From: Cupriavidus basilensis
Lineage (GTDB): Bacteria > Pseudomonadota > Gammaproteobacteria > Burkholderiales > Burkholderiaceae
Assembly: GCF_000832305.1 (NCBI RefSeq)
Contig: NZ_CP010536.1
Location: forward strand, 1,364,001 to 1,428,000
DNA: 64,000 bases
Direction: 5' to 3'
Shown here one piece after another: positions 49,318-59,395 of the stretch (the stretch's first letter is position 1; each line of letters begins with the position of its first letter). A program made the translations under genes and the position numbers. Under the pieces are notes generated by a model. It did no database searches. It was not told where the DNA came from and saw nothing but the letters and a program-made list of their open reading frames with translations.

Positions 49318-49345
49318 GTGATTTCCGCCTGGGGGCGGGAATCAC
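49318..49345. repeat. 12-bp inverted repeat at the end of the same element
   Basis: GTGATTTCCGCC and GGCGGGAATCAC pair with one mismatch around a 4-base loop. It probably marks the element's right boundary. Confidence 0.5.
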
Positions 49346-49433
49346 GGCTACCACAGTTGGTTGATCTTGCCGCTGGTTGGCTCCCCTCTCCCGCTTGTGG
49401 GGGAGAGGACGGGCGCTTGCTGCGCCGCCGCTT

Positions 49434-50258
49434 TCAGCCTGCCGCTACCACCTTGCGCGCGAACGCTGCCAGCGCGTCCAGTACTTCATCCGGCTTTTCC
49501 CCCATCAGCGCGTGCCCGCAGGGCACCGTGACTGTGCTGGCCGATGCCATCCTGGCGGCGAGCGCCTGGGCGGCCTTGGGCGAGGTCATCATGTCCTTGC
49601 TGCCGCTGATGAACAGGGCGGGGCAGCGCACGGCGGCCACCGCGGCGTCGCCGTTGGCGTAGGCGTTGCAGGCGGAGAAGTCGTTGTGGAAGACGTGGCC
49701 TTCGGGGTTGCGTTGTGCCACGCGTTCCATCAGGCGCTGGCTGCCGCCTTGCATCCACGAGCCCGGTCCCGGTGAGGAGGGCTTGTTGGCGAGGCTGGAG
49801 TGCGACCACGCGTTGACCATGGCGATGGCCTGGTCCACGCGGTTGAGCGAGGCGTCGAGCAAGGCGTCGGCGACTTTCATCGGGTAGGCCGTGGCAAGCA
49901 GGGCGATGCCGCGCACCGCGTCAGGGTGGCGGGCGGCCGTTTCCAGCGCGATCAGCGAGCCCATGCTGTGCCCGAAGACCAGCGCGGGGGTGCTGACACC
50001 GGCTGCGCGGACCAGTTCGATCACCCAGTCGGCCATGGCCTCGACCGTATCGAGGGGCATGCCCTCGCTGCGGTTGTGGCCGGGCAGGTCCACCGCCAGC
50101 ACGCTGAAGCCGTGGTTGGCGAACCAGCGCGTCTGCAGGGCCCAGACGCTGTGGTCGTTCTGCGCGCCGTGCACGAACACGGCACAGGGCAGGGCCGGGT
50201 CGAAGGGTTTGCCGCCGGTATAGGCGTAGGCCTTACGGCCTGCGATCGTCAGTTCCAT
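49434..50258 (-). CDS. alpha/beta hydrolase
   Basis: 274 residues. FVHGAQNDHSVW forms the oxyanion loop, FGHSMGSLIALE the nucleophile elbow with Ser near 97, SGSKDMMTSP the acid, and VPCGHALMGEKPD the catalytic His. The start codon overlaps the stop of the upstream PLP enzyme (TGATG), so they form one operon. The substrate is unknown. Confidence 0.87.
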   Translation of the reverse strand: MELTIAGRKAYAYTGGKPFDPALPCAVFVHGAQNDHSVWALQTRWFANHGFSVLAVDLPGHNRSEGMPLDTVEAMADWVIELVRAAGVSTPALVFGHSMGSLIALETAARHPDAVRGIALLATAYPMKVADALLDASLNRVDQAIAMVNAWSHSSLANKPSSPGPGSWMQGGSQRLMERVAQRNPEGHVFHNDFSACNAYANGDAAVAAVRCPALFISGSKDMMTSPKAAQALAARMASASTVTVPCGHALMGEKPDEVLDALAAFARKVVAAG

Positions 50259-51568
50259 CAGGCTTGCCCTCCTTTGGCGCTCATGGCTTTCTCGGCTGCC
50301 TTGAGGCCGCGCTTGAGGTCGTCGATGAGGTCGTCAGGGTCTTCCAGTCCGACCGACAGACGGATGGTGCCTTCGCTGATGCCGGCCGCCTGCAGCGCCG
50401 CGGCGTCCATGCGGAAGTGGGTGGTGGAGGCCGGGTGGATCACCAGCGAGCGGGCATCGCCCACATTGGCCAGGTGCGAGAACAGCGCCAGGCTCTCGAT
50501 GAAGCGCTGGCCCGCGGCACGGTTGCCCTTGAGGTTGAAGCTGAACACGGCGCCCGCGCCGCGCGGCAGCAGGCGCCTGGCGAGCGCGTAGTCCGGATGG
50601 GATTCCAGCTCCGGATAGGCGACCGACTCGACCATCGGGTGCGACACCAGGAACTGCACCACGCGGCGCGCGTTGTCCACATGGCGGGCCATGCGCAGCG
50701 GCAGCGTCTCGATGCCCTGGAGCAGTTGCCAGGCGGCCATCGGGCTCAGGCAGGCGCCGAAGTCGCGCAGGCCTTCGCGGCGCGCGCGCAGCAGGAACGG
50801 GGCCACCGTGCTCTCCTCGGTGAAGACCATGTTGTGGAAGCCAGCATAGGGCTCCGACAGCTCCGGGAAGCGCCCGGAGGCTTCGAAGTCGAAGGTGCCG
50901 CCTTCCGCCAGCACGCCGCCGATGGTGGTGCCGTGGCCGCCCAGGAACTTGGTGGCCGAGTGATAGAGCAGGCCGGCGCCCAGGTCGAAGGGCTTGAGCA
51001 GGTAGGGCGTGGTGAAGGTGGAGTCGACCAGCAGCGGGATACCGTTGTCCTGGCCGAGCTGCGCCAGGGTCGGGATGTCGAGCACGTCCAGCCCGGGGTT
51101 GCCCAGGGTCTCGCCGAACAGCAGCTTGGTCTCGGGCCGGATGGCTGCGCGCCAGGCGTCGATGTCGCGCGCCTGCACGAAGGTGGTCTCGATGCCGAAG
51201 CGGCGCAGCGTGTAGTGCAGCAGGTTGTGCGAGCCGCCATACAGGGCGCTGGACGCCACGATGTGCGAGCCCGCGCCCATCAGTGTCGCCACCGCCAGAT
51301 GCAGCGCGGCCTGGCCCGAAGCCACGCCGATCGCACCGGCGCCGTTCTCCAGGGCGGCGATGCGCTCCTCGAGGACGGCGACCGTGGGATTGGAGATGCG
51401 GGAGTAGACGTGGCCCGCGCGTTCCATATTGAACAGCGAGGCGGCGTGCTCGCTGTCTTTAAAAACGAAGGATGTCGTCAGGTGGATGGGCGTGGCCCGC
51501 GCCCCCGTGGCGGGGTCGGGGGCGGCGCCAGCATGCAGCGCCAGGGTGTCGAAACGGGTACCGGACAT
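50258..51568 (-). CDS. O-acetylhomoserine aminocarboxypropyltransferase (sulfhydrylase)
   Basis: 436 residues, fold-type I PLP enzyme of the Cys/Met metabolism family. RFDTLALHAGAAPDPATGARATPIH is the typical N-terminus. YSRISNPTVAVLEERIAALE is present, and the PLP lysine lies in SATKFLGGHGT. The length (over 420) and spacing fit MetY-type sulfhydrylases, which incorporate sulfide into O-acetylhomoserine. The ATG at 51568 was chosen by the MSGTRFDTLALHAG start. Confidence 0.88.
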   Translation of the reverse strand: MSGTRFDTLALHAGAAPDPATGARATPIHLTTSFVFKDSEHAASLFNMERAGHVYSRISNPTVAVLEERIAALENGAGAIGVASGQAALHLAVATLMGAGSHIVASSALYGGSHNLLHYTLRRFGIETTFVQARDIDAWRAAIRPETKLLFGETLGNPGLDVLDIPTLAQLGQDNGIPLLVDSTFTTPYLLKPFDLGAGLLYHSATKFLGGHGTTIGGVLAEGGTFDFEASGRFPELSEPYAGFHNMVFTEESTVAPFLLRARREGLRDFGACLSPMAAWQLLQGIETLPLRMARHVDNARRVVQFLVSHPMVESVAYPELESHPDYALARRLLPRGAGAVFSFNLKGNRAAGQRFIESLALFSHLANVGDARSLVIHPASTTHFRMDAAALQAAGISEGTIRLSVGLEDPDDLIDDLKRGLKAAEKAMSAKGGQA

Positions 51569-51770
51569 GGCTTCAAGGGCTAGAGTTGTCTGCGGATCGC
51601 ATCGTAGCATCCGCTGCCGCCGGGGGCACGGCAAATAGCCTTGGCGGCCCCGGCGGCGGCCCGTGCTTTACTTGGGCGGCTGGTTTCGGCTAGGATCGGC
51701 GCATCAGGCCATGCCGGCGGCGGCAGGTAATAAACAGCAAAACAGCAGATTCAGAGAAGCGGAGACCATC

Positions 51771-52217
51771 ATGAAAGTCAGCGACATCCTGCAGATCAAG
51801 GGCAACACGCTCTATACGGTGAAGCCGGAAACGTCATTGCTGCTGGCGGTCAATATCATGGCAGAGCACGATATCGGCTCGCTGGTGGTGATGGAGTACG
51901 GCGACCTGGTCGGCATGCTGACCTTCCGCGAGATCATCAAGACGCTCTCCGCCAACGGCGGCAACGTCGGCACCACCAGCCTGCGCAAGGTCATGGACGA
52001 CGCGCCGCTGACCTGCACCATGGAGACGGACGTCAATGAAGTCCGCCGCATGATGCTGGAGCGCCACACCCGTTACCTGCCGGTGCTGGACAACCGGACG
52101 CTGATGGGCGTGATTTCGTTTTACGACGTGGCCAAGGCCGTGGTGGAAGAGCAGAGCTTCGAGAACCGCATGCTCAAGGCCTACATCCGCGACTGGCCGG
52201 AAGAAAAGACCGATTGA
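51771..52217 (+). CDS. CBS-domain pair protein
   Basis: 148 residues consisting of two CBS domains (VSDILQIKGNTLYTVKPETSL to about 65, and VMDDAPLTCTMETDV to about 130) and a short tail. LVGMLTFREIIK and LMGVISFYDVAKA are the second-strand motifs. Such stand-alone pairs bind adenine nucleotides or SAM and regulate partners. It is not linked to a known target; a terminator follows. Confidence 0.9.
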   Translation: MKVSDILQIKGNTLYTVKPETSLLLAVNIMAEHDIGSLVVMEYGDLVGMLTFREIIKTLSANGGNVGTTSLRKVMDDAPLTCTMETDVNEVRRMMLERHTRYLPVLDNRTLMGVISFYDVAKAVVEEQSFENRMLKAYIRDWPEEKTD

Positions 52218-52327
52218 GCCGCCCATGGCGCGAGAGGCGCCACGTAGCGGCGGCCGGGTTGGGCCGATCGAGGCGCTGCGGGCCGTGCCCCCTCCTGGGG
52301 CGCGCCCGTAGTCCGTACCAGTGGTAA

Positions 52328-52355
52328 ATGCCGCGCAACGACGCGGCATCTTTTT
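52328..52355 (+). terminator. rho-independent terminator after the CBS gene
   Basis: ATGCCGCG-CAACGA-CGCGGCAT followed by CTTTTT, 26 bases before the start of the next gene. It separates that gene's transcription from the CBS gene. Confidence 0.85.
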
Positions 52356-52380
52356 GAGCCGACCGCGACATGAGCGCTAC

Positions 52381-54279
52381 ATGAGCCAACAAAACCAATT
52401 CCGTCTGCTCCGCACGCGCCGCTTCGCGCCGTTCTTCTGGACCCAGTTCCTGGGCGCCATGAACGACAACCTGTTCAAGGTCGCCTTCACCTCGCTGGTC
52501 ACCTACCATACGGCCCTGTTCGACGGTGTTGACGCCAAGAGCGCGGCGTTCCTGATCTCGGCCATCTTTATCGCACCGTTCGTGCTGTTCTCGGCCACCA
52601 GCGGCCAGATCGCCGACAAGATCGAGAAGTCCCGGCTGATCCGGCTGGTGAAGACGCTGGAAATCGCCATTATGCTGCTAGGGCTGGCGGGTTTTGCCAT
52701 GCACAGCGCGCCCTTGCTCTACACGGGCACCTTCCTGATGGGGTTGCACTCGACGCTGTTTGGTCCGGTCAAGTTCGCTTACCTGCCGCAGCACCTGGAC
52801 GAGACAGAGCTGGTGGGCGGCAACGGCCTGGTGGAGATGGGCACCTTCGTGGCCATCCTGCTCGGCACCCTGCTTGGCGGCGAACTGGCCGGCCTGACCC
52901 ATGGCGAGAAGATCGTGGGGCCGTTCTATGTCGGCGCAGCTTGCGTGGCGCTGGCGCTGGCCGGTCGCATGGTGTCCGCGCGCGTGCCGGACTCGCCGGC
53001 GCCGCAACCCGACCTGCGCATCAACTGGAACCCGTTTTCCGAGACCTGGCGCAACCTCAAGCTGGCGCGCACCGACCGCACGGTGTTCCTGAGCCTGCTG
53101 GGGATTTCCTGGCTCTGGTTTTTGGGCGCGACCTTCCTCACCTCGTTTTTCAGCTTTGCCAAGGACGTGCTGGGCGGCGACCAGAACGTGGTGACGTTGC
53201 TGCTGGCGGTGTTCTCGCTGGGCATCGGCACCGGCTCGCTGCTGTGCGAGCGGCTGTCCGGTCGGCATGTCGAGATCGGTCTGGTGCCGTTCGGCTCGAT
53301 TGGCATGACGGTGTTCGCGGTCGACCTGTTCTTCGCCAGCAACGGCGAGCAGCACGGCGAGCTGTCCGGGCTGGCCGGCTTCGCCGCCGACCCGCGCCAC
53401 TGGCGCGTGCTGATCGACCTGTTCCTGCTGGCGATGTTCGGCGGCTTCTACAGCGTGCCGCTGTACGCGCTGATCCAGAGCCGCTGCGCGCCGACGCACC
53501 GGGCCCGCATCATCGCCGCCAACAACATCCTCAACAGCTTCTTCATGATCGGCTCCTCGCTGCTGGCGGTGGTGCTGACCCAGGCCGGATTCAGCATTCC
53601 GCAGCTGTTCCTGGTGGTGGGGCTGCTCAACGCGGTGGTTGCCATCTACATCTACTCGCTGGTGCCGGAATTCCTGCTGCGCTTCATTGCCTGGATCCTG
53701 GTGCATACGGTGTATCGCCTGAAGCGCGTCAATGCCGAGCACATTCCGGCCGAGGGCGCCGCGGTGCTGGTGTGCAACCACGTCAGCTTTGCCGATGCGG
53801 TGGTGCTGATGGCCGCCAGCCCGCGGCCGGTGCGCTTCCTGATGGATCACCGCATCTTCAAGGTGCCGCTGATGTCGTGGTTCTTCCGCCAGGCCAAGGC
53901 GATCCCGATCGCGCCGGCCCACGAGGACCCGGCCATGCTGGAGCGCGCCTACGACGAAGTCGCGCGGGCGCTGGCCGGCGGCGACCTGGTCTGCATCTTC
54001 CCGGAGGGCAAGATCACGGCCACCGGCGAGCTCAATCCTTTCAAGCAGGGCGTGCAGCAGATCATCCGGCGCACCCCCGTGCCGGTCGTGCCGATGGCGC
54101 TGCGCGGGCTGTGGGGCAGCTTTTTCTCCCGCAAGGGCGGCAATGCCATGTCCCGGCCATTCCGGCGCGGCATCCTGAACCGGCTGGAACTGGTCGTGGG
54201 CGACCCGATCGCGCCGGAACTGGCCACGCCGGAGGCCCTGCAGCAGGTGGTGCAGGGCTTGCGCGGCGAGTGGCGCTAA
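52381..54279 (+). CDS. MFS lysophospholipid transporter fused to PlsC-type acyltransferase
   Basis: 632 residues. Residues ~1-420 form an LplT-like 12-helix MFS domain (FFWTQFLGAMNDNLFKVAFTSLV, LPQHLDETELVGGNGLVEMGTF). Residues ~430-620 form a lysophosphatidic-acid acyltransferase with VCNHVSFADAV (HX4D) and IFPEGKIT (FPEG). It probably flips lysophospholipid inward and re-acylates it. The AMP-binding acyl-ACP synthetase domain of Aas fusions is absent. ATG 52381 gives MSQQNQFRLLRTRRF. Confidence 0.9.
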   Translation: MSQQNQFRLLRTRRFAPFFWTQFLGAMNDNLFKVAFTSLVTYHTALFDGVDAKSAAFLISAIFIAPFVLFSATSGQIADKIEKSRLIRLVKTLEIAIMLLGLAGFAMHSAPLLYTGTFLMGLHSTLFGPVKFAYLPQHLDETELVGGNGLVEMGTFVAILLGTLLGGELAGLTHGEKIVGPFYVGAACVALALAGRMVSARVPDSPAPQPDLRINWNPFSETWRNLKLARTDRTVFLSLLGISWLWFLGATFLTSFFSFAKDVLGGDQNVVTLLLAVFSLGIGTGSLLCERLSGRHVEIGLVPFGSIGMTVFAVDLFFASNGEQHGELSGLAGFAADPRHWRVLIDLFLLAMFGGFYSVPLYALIQSRCAPTHRARIIAANNILNSFFMIGSSLLAVVLTQAGFSIPQLFLVVGLLNAVVAIYIYSLVPEFLLRFIAWILVHTVYRLKRVNAEHIPAEGAAVLVCNHVSFADAVVLMAASPRPVRFLMDHRIFKVPLMSWFFRQAKAIPIAPAHEDPAMLERAYDEVARALAGGDLVCIFPEGKITATGELNPFKQGVQQIIRRTPVPVVPMALRGLWGSFFSRKGGNAMSRPFRRGILNRLELVVGDPIAPELATPEALQQVVQGLRGEWR

Positions 54280-54301
54280 CGACAAGCGGGAGGCGGCAAG
54301 C

Positions 54302-55021
54302 ATGATCACGCTCTACACCTTCGGGCCGGCCTTCGGCCTGCCAGACGCCAGCCCTTTCGTCACCAAGGCCGACATGCTGCTCAAGCTCGCGGGGCTGCCG
54401 TACCGCGCCGCGCAGGGCGGCCTGCGGCGCGCGCCCAAGGGCAAGCTGCCCTATCTCGACGACGAGGGCCGCGTGGTGGCGGACTCCACGCTGATCCGCT
54501 GGCACCTGGAGAAGACCTACCACATCGACTTCGATGAAGGGCTGACGCAGTCCCAGCGTGGCACGGCCTGGGCGGTCGAGAAGATGCTGGAAGATAACTT
54601 CTACTGGGCGGTGGCCGACGCGCGCTGGAACCATGACGCCAATTTTGCCCGGGGCCCGGCGACGTTTTTCCGCGCCGTGCCGTGGCCGGTGCGCGGGCTG
54701 GCGATGCGTTTTGTGCGCTCGAAGATCCGCCGCATCCTGTGGACGCAGGGGCTCGGGCGCCATAGCCCGGCTGATCTGGCCGCGATCGCCGGCCGCGATG
54801 TGGCGGCCGTGGCCGACGTGCTGGGCAGCCAGCCCTACCTGATGGGCGACAAGCCTTGCGGCGCCGACGCCACGGTCTTCGCCTTCATGGCCGGTGCGCT
54901 GTGCCCGCTGTTCGACACGCCGATCCGCACCGCCGCCGAATCCCACCCCACCCTGGTGGCCTACGTGGCGCGGATGCGGGAGCGCTTCTATCCGGACCTG
55001 CAGGCAGCGCCCGCGTCCTGA
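54302..55021 (+). CDS. glutathione S-transferase family protein
   Basis: 239 residues. The N-terminal thioredoxin-like domain is ITLYTFGPAFGLPDASPFVTKADMLLKLAGLPY, followed by KGKLPYLDDEGRVVADSTLI (cis-Pro and Glu/Ser glutathione contacts). The C-terminal helical domain has MGDKPCGADATVFAF. This layout matches the metaxin/failed-axon-connection-like GST subgroup. It starts 22 bases after the acyltransferase fusion, so the two may be co-transcribed. Confidence 0.87.
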   Translation: MITLYTFGPAFGLPDASPFVTKADMLLKLAGLPYRAAQGGLRRAPKGKLPYLDDEGRVVADSTLIRWHLEKTYHIDFDEGLTQSQRGTAWAVEKMLEDNFYWAVADARWNHDANFARGPATFFRAVPWPVRGLAMRFVRSKIRRILWTQGLGRHSPADLAAIAGRDVAAVADVLGSQPYLMGDKPCGADATVFAFMAGALCPLFDTPIRTAAESHPTLVAYVARMRERFYPDLQAAPAS

Positions 55022-55108
55022 GCGAGAGCCGGGGCGGGCCGGAAGGGCGGCAAAAGCCTTACAATGTAGCCCGTTCCCCAATTCTCACGCCCTGCGCGGC
55101 CTCCCATC

Positions 55109-56227
55109 ATGTCCGGCAATACTCTCGGCCTGCTCTTTACTGTCACCACTTTTGGCGAATCGCACGGGCCGGCCATCGGCGCGGTGGTGGATGGCTGCCC
55201 GCCGGGCATGTCCCTGACCGAGGCCGACATCCAGCTGGACCTGGACCGCCGCAAGCCCGGCACCTCGCGCCACGTCACGCAGCGCCAGGAGCCCGACCAG
55301 GTCGAGATCCTCTCCGGCGTGTTCGAGGGCAAGACCACCGGCACGCCGATCTGCCTGCTGATCCGCAACACCGACCAGCGCAGCAAGGACTACGGCAATA
55401 TCGTCGAGACCTTCCGCCCGGGCCACGCCGACTACACCTACTGGCAGAAGTACGGCATCCGCGACTATCGCGGCGGTGGCCGGTCGTCGGCCCGCCTGAC
55501 GGCGCCCGTGGTGGCGGCGGCGGCCGTGGCCAGGAAGTGGCTGCGCGAGCAGTACGGCACCGAGATCCGGGGCTATATGTCGCAACTCGGCGAAGTCCGC
55601 GTGCCGTTCGTGGACTGGGCGGAAGTGCCGGAAAATCCCTTCTTTGCCCCCAATGCGGAGATCGTGCCGGAGCTGGAAACCTATATGGACGCGCTGCGCC
55701 GCGACGGCGACTCGGTCGGCGCGCGCATCGAGGTGGTGGCGAGCCATGTGCCGGTGGGCCTGGGCGAGCCGCTGTTCGACAAGCTCGATGCCGACATCGC
55801 GCATGCCATGATGGGCATCAATGCCGTCAAGGGCGTGGAGATCGGCGCGGGGTTTGAGAGCGTGAGCCAGCGCGGCAGCGTGCATGGCGACTCGCTCAGC
55901 GCCGAAGGCTTCCGTGGCAATAACGCCGGCGGCGTGCTTGGCGGCATCTCGACCGGCCAGGATGTTACCGTCTCCCTGGCAATCAAGCCCACCTCCAGCA
56001 TCCGCACCCCGCGCGAATCCATCGACAAGGCAGGCCAGCCCGCCACGGTGGAAACCTTCGGCCGCCACGATCCCTGTGTGGGCATCCGCGCCACCCCCAT
56101 CGCCGAAGCCATGCTGGCGCTGGTGCTGATGGACCATGCGCTGCGCCACCGCGCCCAGTGCGGCGACGTCAAGGTCGATACCCCGCGCATCCCCGCCCAG
56201 TCGCCGCTGTCCGGCCAGTCGCGCTGA
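55109..56227 (+). CDS. aroC: chorismate synthase
   Basis: 372 residues. It converts EPSP to chorismate with reduced FMN, the last shikimate step. [52 protein letters not shown] and [16 protein letters not shown] are the family signatures. A TTACAAT box lies upstream. It runs directly into an MFS transporter gene. Confidence 0.97.
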   Translation: MSGNTLGLLFTVTTFGESHGPAIGAVVDGCPPGMSLTEADIQLDLDRRKPGTSRHVTQRQEPDQVEILSGVFEGKTTGTPICLLIRNTDQRSKDYGNIVETFRPGHADYTYWQKYGIRDYRGGGRSSARLTAPVVAAAAVARKWLREQYGTEIRGYMSQLGEVRVPFVDWAEVPENPFFAPNAEIVPELETYMDALRRDGDSVGARIEVVASHVPVGLGEPLFDKLDADIAHAMMGINAVKGVEIGAGFESVSQRGSVHGDSLSAEGFRGNNAGGVLGGISTGQDVTVSLAIKPTSSIRTPRESIDKAGQPATVETFGRHDPCVGIRATPIAEAMLALVLMDHALRHRAQCGDVKVDTPRIPAQSPLSGQSR

Positions 56228-56228
56228 G

Positions 56229-57455
56229 TTGGCGCAGGCGGAACAACGCGCCCGCGCCGCGGGTGCCGGGCGTGTCTCCGAGACGCGCTTTGGCCTGTTT
56301 TATCTTGGCTACTACGGCTACGTCGGCGTCATCTCACCCTATGTGAGCCTGTTCTTCGCCGGGCGCGGTTTTTCCCCGGTGCAGATCGGCGTGCTGATGG
56401 CCTGCTTCCAGGTCAGCCGCATCGTCGGCCCGTATTTCTGGGGCTGGCTGTCCGATGTGATGCATACCCGCGTGCGCCTGCTGCGCCTGGCCGCCGTGAC
56501 ATCCTTGCTGGCGTTCCTGATGGTGCCCGGCGTCACCAGCTACGGCGCAATGATGGCGATGATGATCGGGCTGAACCTGATCACCAGCGCCATGTCTCCG
56601 CTGGGCGACGCGCTCACCATCTCCACGCTGCGCCGCTACGGCGCCTTCGATTACCGCTACGGGCGCATCCGCATGTTCGGCTCGGCCGGCTTTATCGTGG
56701 CCGTGCTGCTGGGCGGGGCGCTGTTCGAGCGCTACGGCATGGAGGTGTTCCCGTGGCTGGCGAGCACCATGCTGGCGCTGTTCCTGGTGGTGGTGTTCGG
56801 CATGCACGATGCGCCCGACGACGGGCCGCGCGTCAAGCCACCGCCGGCGCTGCCGCTGCTGCGCCGTCCCGATGTGAGCTGGTTCTTCGGCTCGGCGTTC
56901 CTGATGATGTTCGCCCACGCCGCGCTGTACGTGTTCTATTCGCTGTACCTGGAGCAGCTTGGCTACAGCAAGCTTGCCATCGGCGTGATGTGGACCATCG
57001 GCGTGGTGGCCGAGATCGTTTTCTTTTTTTTCCAGGGGCGGTTGTTCGCAAGCGTACCGTTGCGCACCATCCTGGCCGGCACCTTCGTGCTGGCCGCGAT
57101 CCGCTTCGGCCTGACCGGCTACTTTGCCCGGTTGTCATGGCTGATGGCGCTGGTGCAGGTGCTGCACGCGGCCACCTTCGGCGCGCACCATAGCGCTAGC
57201 CTGAAGCGCCTGCAGCGCTGGTTCGCGGGTCCCCTGCAGGGGCGCGGCCAGGCCCTTTACACAGGCCTTTCCTACGGCCTTGGCGGCACCTGCGGCGGGC
57301 TGGCGATGGGGTGGACGTGGAAGGCGCTCGGACCCGCTCATACGTTCGGGCTGGCGGCATTGGCGGCGGCGGGCGGCGCGCTGTGCGCGTTCATGACGTT
57401 CCGTACGGAAGCGGCTTCCGACGCCAAGGCGCAAGCCGCCACGGCCGGGCGCTGA
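56229..57455 (+). CDS. MFS transporter (phenylpropionate permease-like)
   Basis: 408 residues with 12 predicted membrane helices. LFYLGYYGYVGVISPYVSLFF and DALTISTLRRYGAFDYRYGRIRMFGSAGFI match the MFS_1-like group of HcaT-type transporters. A TTG at 56229, one base after the aroC stop, is the only suitable start before the first helix. The substrate is unknown; the link to aroC suggests coupled expression rather than shared chemistry. Confidence 0.85.
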   Translation: MAQAEQRARAAGAGRVSETRFGLFYLGYYGYVGVISPYVSLFFAGRGFSPVQIGVLMACFQVSRIVGPYFWGWLSDVMHTRVRLLRLAAVTSLLAFLMVPGVTSYGAMMAMMIGLNLITSAMSPLGDALTISTLRRYGAFDYRYGRIRMFGSAGFIVAVLLGGALFERYGMEVFPWLASTMLALFLVVVFGMHDAPDDGPRVKPPPALPLLRRPDVSWFFGSAFLMMFAHAALYVFYSLYLEQLGYSKLAIGVMWTIGVVAEIVFFFFQGRLFASVPLRTILAGTFVLAAIRFGLTGYFARLSWLMALVQVLHAATFGAHHSASLKRLQRWFAGPLQGRGQALYTGLSYGLGGTCGGLAMGWTWKALGPAHTFGLAALAAAGGALCAFMTFRTEAASDAKAQAATAGR

Positions 57456-57485
57456 CGCGCACCGGCGTTTGGATCGTTCAGGGCT

Positions 57486-58592
57486 TCACAGCAGGCTTGC
57501 CACGTGCTCGGCCAGCGCCAGCGACGAGGTCAGCCCGGGCGACTCGATGCCGAACAGGTTGACCAGCCCCGGCACGCCATGGGTGGCTGGGCCATCGATG
57601 CGGAAATCCGCCGCGGGCTCGCCCGGGCCGCTGATCTTGGGGCGGATGCCGGCATAGCCTGGCTGCAGCGCGCCATCGGCCAGTCCCGGCCAGTAATTCC
57701 GTACTTCACCGTAGAAGCTGTCGGCATCGGCCGGGTCCACGCCGTACTCGATCTCATCTATCCAGCGCACATTGGGGCCGAAGCGCGCCTGGCCGCCGAG
57801 GTCAATCGTCAGGTGCACACCCAGGCCGGCAGCCTCCGGCACCGGGTAGATCAGGCGCGAGAAGGGCGCGCGCCCGGCCAGCGTGAAGTAGCAGCCTTTG
57901 GCGTAGTACTGCGGCGGAACATGTGCGCCAGGCATGCCTTCGATGCTGCGCGCCAGCGCTGGCGCGCTCAGGCCGGCCGAATTGATCACGGTGCGGGCCA
58001 GTAGCGTGGTGCCGGCCGCCTCGTCCTGGCTGCCCACGTCGAGGCGGATACCATCCGGCATCACGGCGCCGCTGGCTACGGGCGACTGCACCGCCAGCAT
58101 GGCGCCGGCGTTCTCGGCGTCGCCCAGCAAGGCCAGCATCAGGCCATGGCTGTCGACGATGCCGGTGGACGCAGAGAGCAGGGCGGCGCGGCATTGCAGG
58201 TTTGGCTCCAGCGCCTGCGCCTCGGCCTGGCTGAGCAACTGCAGGTCATGCACGCCATTGGCCGCGGCCTTGGCCCGGATGGCTTCCAGCGTGGCGACCT
58301 GGGCCTCGGTGGTGGCTACGATCAGCTTGCCGCAGCGCTGGTGCTGGATGTGGTGCGAGGCGCAGTAGTCGTACAGCATGGCCTTGCCGCGCACGCACAT
58401 CGCGGCCTTGAGCGAGCCGGCCGGATAGTAGATGCCGGCGTGGATCACTTCGCTGTTACGTGCGCTGGTAATGGTGCCGAAGGCGTTCTCGGCTTCCAGG
58501 ATGATGACTTCGCGGCCCTGCATGGCTAGTTGTCTCGCCACGGCCAGGCCCACTACGCCCGCGCCGATTACCACGCAATCTACTTGTTCCAT
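57486..58592 (-). CDS. FAD-dependent oxidoreductase (DAO/LhgO-like)
   Basis: 368 residues. The N-terminal [21 protein letters not shown] binds [22 protein letters not shown] and [12 protein letters not shown] resemble L-2-hydroxyglutarate oxidases. [19 protein letters not shown] closes the FAD site. It oxidises a hydroxyacid or amino acid; the exact substrate is uncertain. A FadR-type regulator lies 104 bp upstream in the same direction and probably controls it. Confidence 0.87.
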   Translation of the reverse strand: MEQVDCVVIGAGVVGLAVARQLAMQGREVIILEAENAFGTITSARNSEVIHAGIYYPAGSLKAAMCVRGKAMLYDYCASHHIQHQRCGKLIVATTEAQVATLEAIRAKAAANGVHDLQLLSQAEAQALEPNLQCRAALLSASTGIVDSHGLMLALLGDAENAGAMLAVQSPVASGAVMPDGIRLDVGSQDEAAGTTLLARTVINSAGLSAPALARSIEGMPGAHVPPQYYAKGCYFTLAGRAPFSRLIYPVPEAAGLGVHLTIDLGGQARFGPNVRWIDEIEYGVDPADADSFYGEVRNYWPGLADGALQPGYAGIRPKISGPGEPAADFRIDGPATHGVPGLVNLFGIESPGLTSSLALAEHVASLL

Positions 58593-58696
58593 TGTCGTTC
58601 TCTGCTGATGCGGCCGGCGCCTGTCAGGCGGTGCGTGCCGCGGGTCCCTGGATTGTGTTGCGCTGTGGATAGGCCCTGCGCTCTGCGCGCCAGGGC

Positions 58697-59395
58697 TTAA
58701 CTCAAAGTCAGCCCCATGCGCTTGGCTGCCGCGCCGAGGTGCCTGCGTGCGGCCTGGCGCGCCGCGCTGGCGTTGCCGGCGGCAATGGCCTCCACCAGCA
58801 CGGTGTGCTCGCTGTCCGCGCCTTGCGAGCCGCCGCGAAAGCGGGCGGCGTTTTCCCAGGCGGTTTGCCGCGCCGCCAGCATGTGCTGGCCAACAAAATC
58901 GGTCAGGCCGGTGAAGCAGGGGTTGTGCGCGGCCTGCGCGATGGCGTGGTGGAACGCTACGTCGGCGGCTGCGGCGCTGGTGAAATCCTTGGCGTGCTCG
59001 CGCATCGCGGCCAGCGCGGCGCGGATGGCTTGCAGGTCCTCCTCGGTGCGGCGCAGCGCGGCCATTTCGGCGCAGGCGCATTCCACCACCATGCGCAACT
59101 CGAACAGCTGGGCCGGGGTTGGGCCGCCTTGCAGTTCGGGGGCCATGCGCCATACCTGACCACCGGGCATGTCCGACACATAGGCACCCGAGCCTTTGCG
59201 CGTGACCAGCAGCCCGTCCGCCTTCAGTTGTGCAATGGCCTCACGGACGATGGGGCGGCTCACGCCAAAGGTCTCGCCAAGGGCGGCTTCGGCCGGGAGC
59301 CGGGCGCCGGCGGCAAAGCGGCCGGCCGCGATGTCGGCGCGCAGTGCGTCGGCGATGCGTGCGGCAAGCGAGGCGGGGCGGCTCAGGATGGTCAT
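58697..59395 (-). CDS. GntR-family regulator, FadR subgroup
   Basis: 232 residues. The winged helix [41 protein letters not shown] lies in the first 75 residues. The FCD domain contains metal-ligand His in [16 protein letters not shown] regulators sense small organic acids. An 11-bp palindrome (59412-59422) lies just upstream, consistent with autoregulation. Confidence 0.9.
   Translation of the reverse strand: MTILSRPASLAARIADALRADIAAGRFAAGARLPAEAALGETFGVSRPIVREAIAQLKADGLLVTRKGSGAYVSDMPGGQVWRMAPELQGGPTPAQLFELRMVVECACAEMAALRRTEEDLQAIRAALAAMREHAKDFTSAAAADVAFHHAIAQAAHNPCFTGLTDFVGQHMLAARQTAWENAARFRGGSQGADSEHTVLVEAIAAGNASAARQAARRHLGAAAKRMGLTLS

Larger units (their letters stand above)
48974..49433. 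other. 460-bp repeat-rich intergenic region
   Basis: It begins with G-runs and continues with a dispersed-repeat-like block at 49040-49345 that contains two strong hairpins. Overlapping open frames on both strands here have no gene-like properties. The remainder to 49433 is featureless. Confidence 0.5.
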
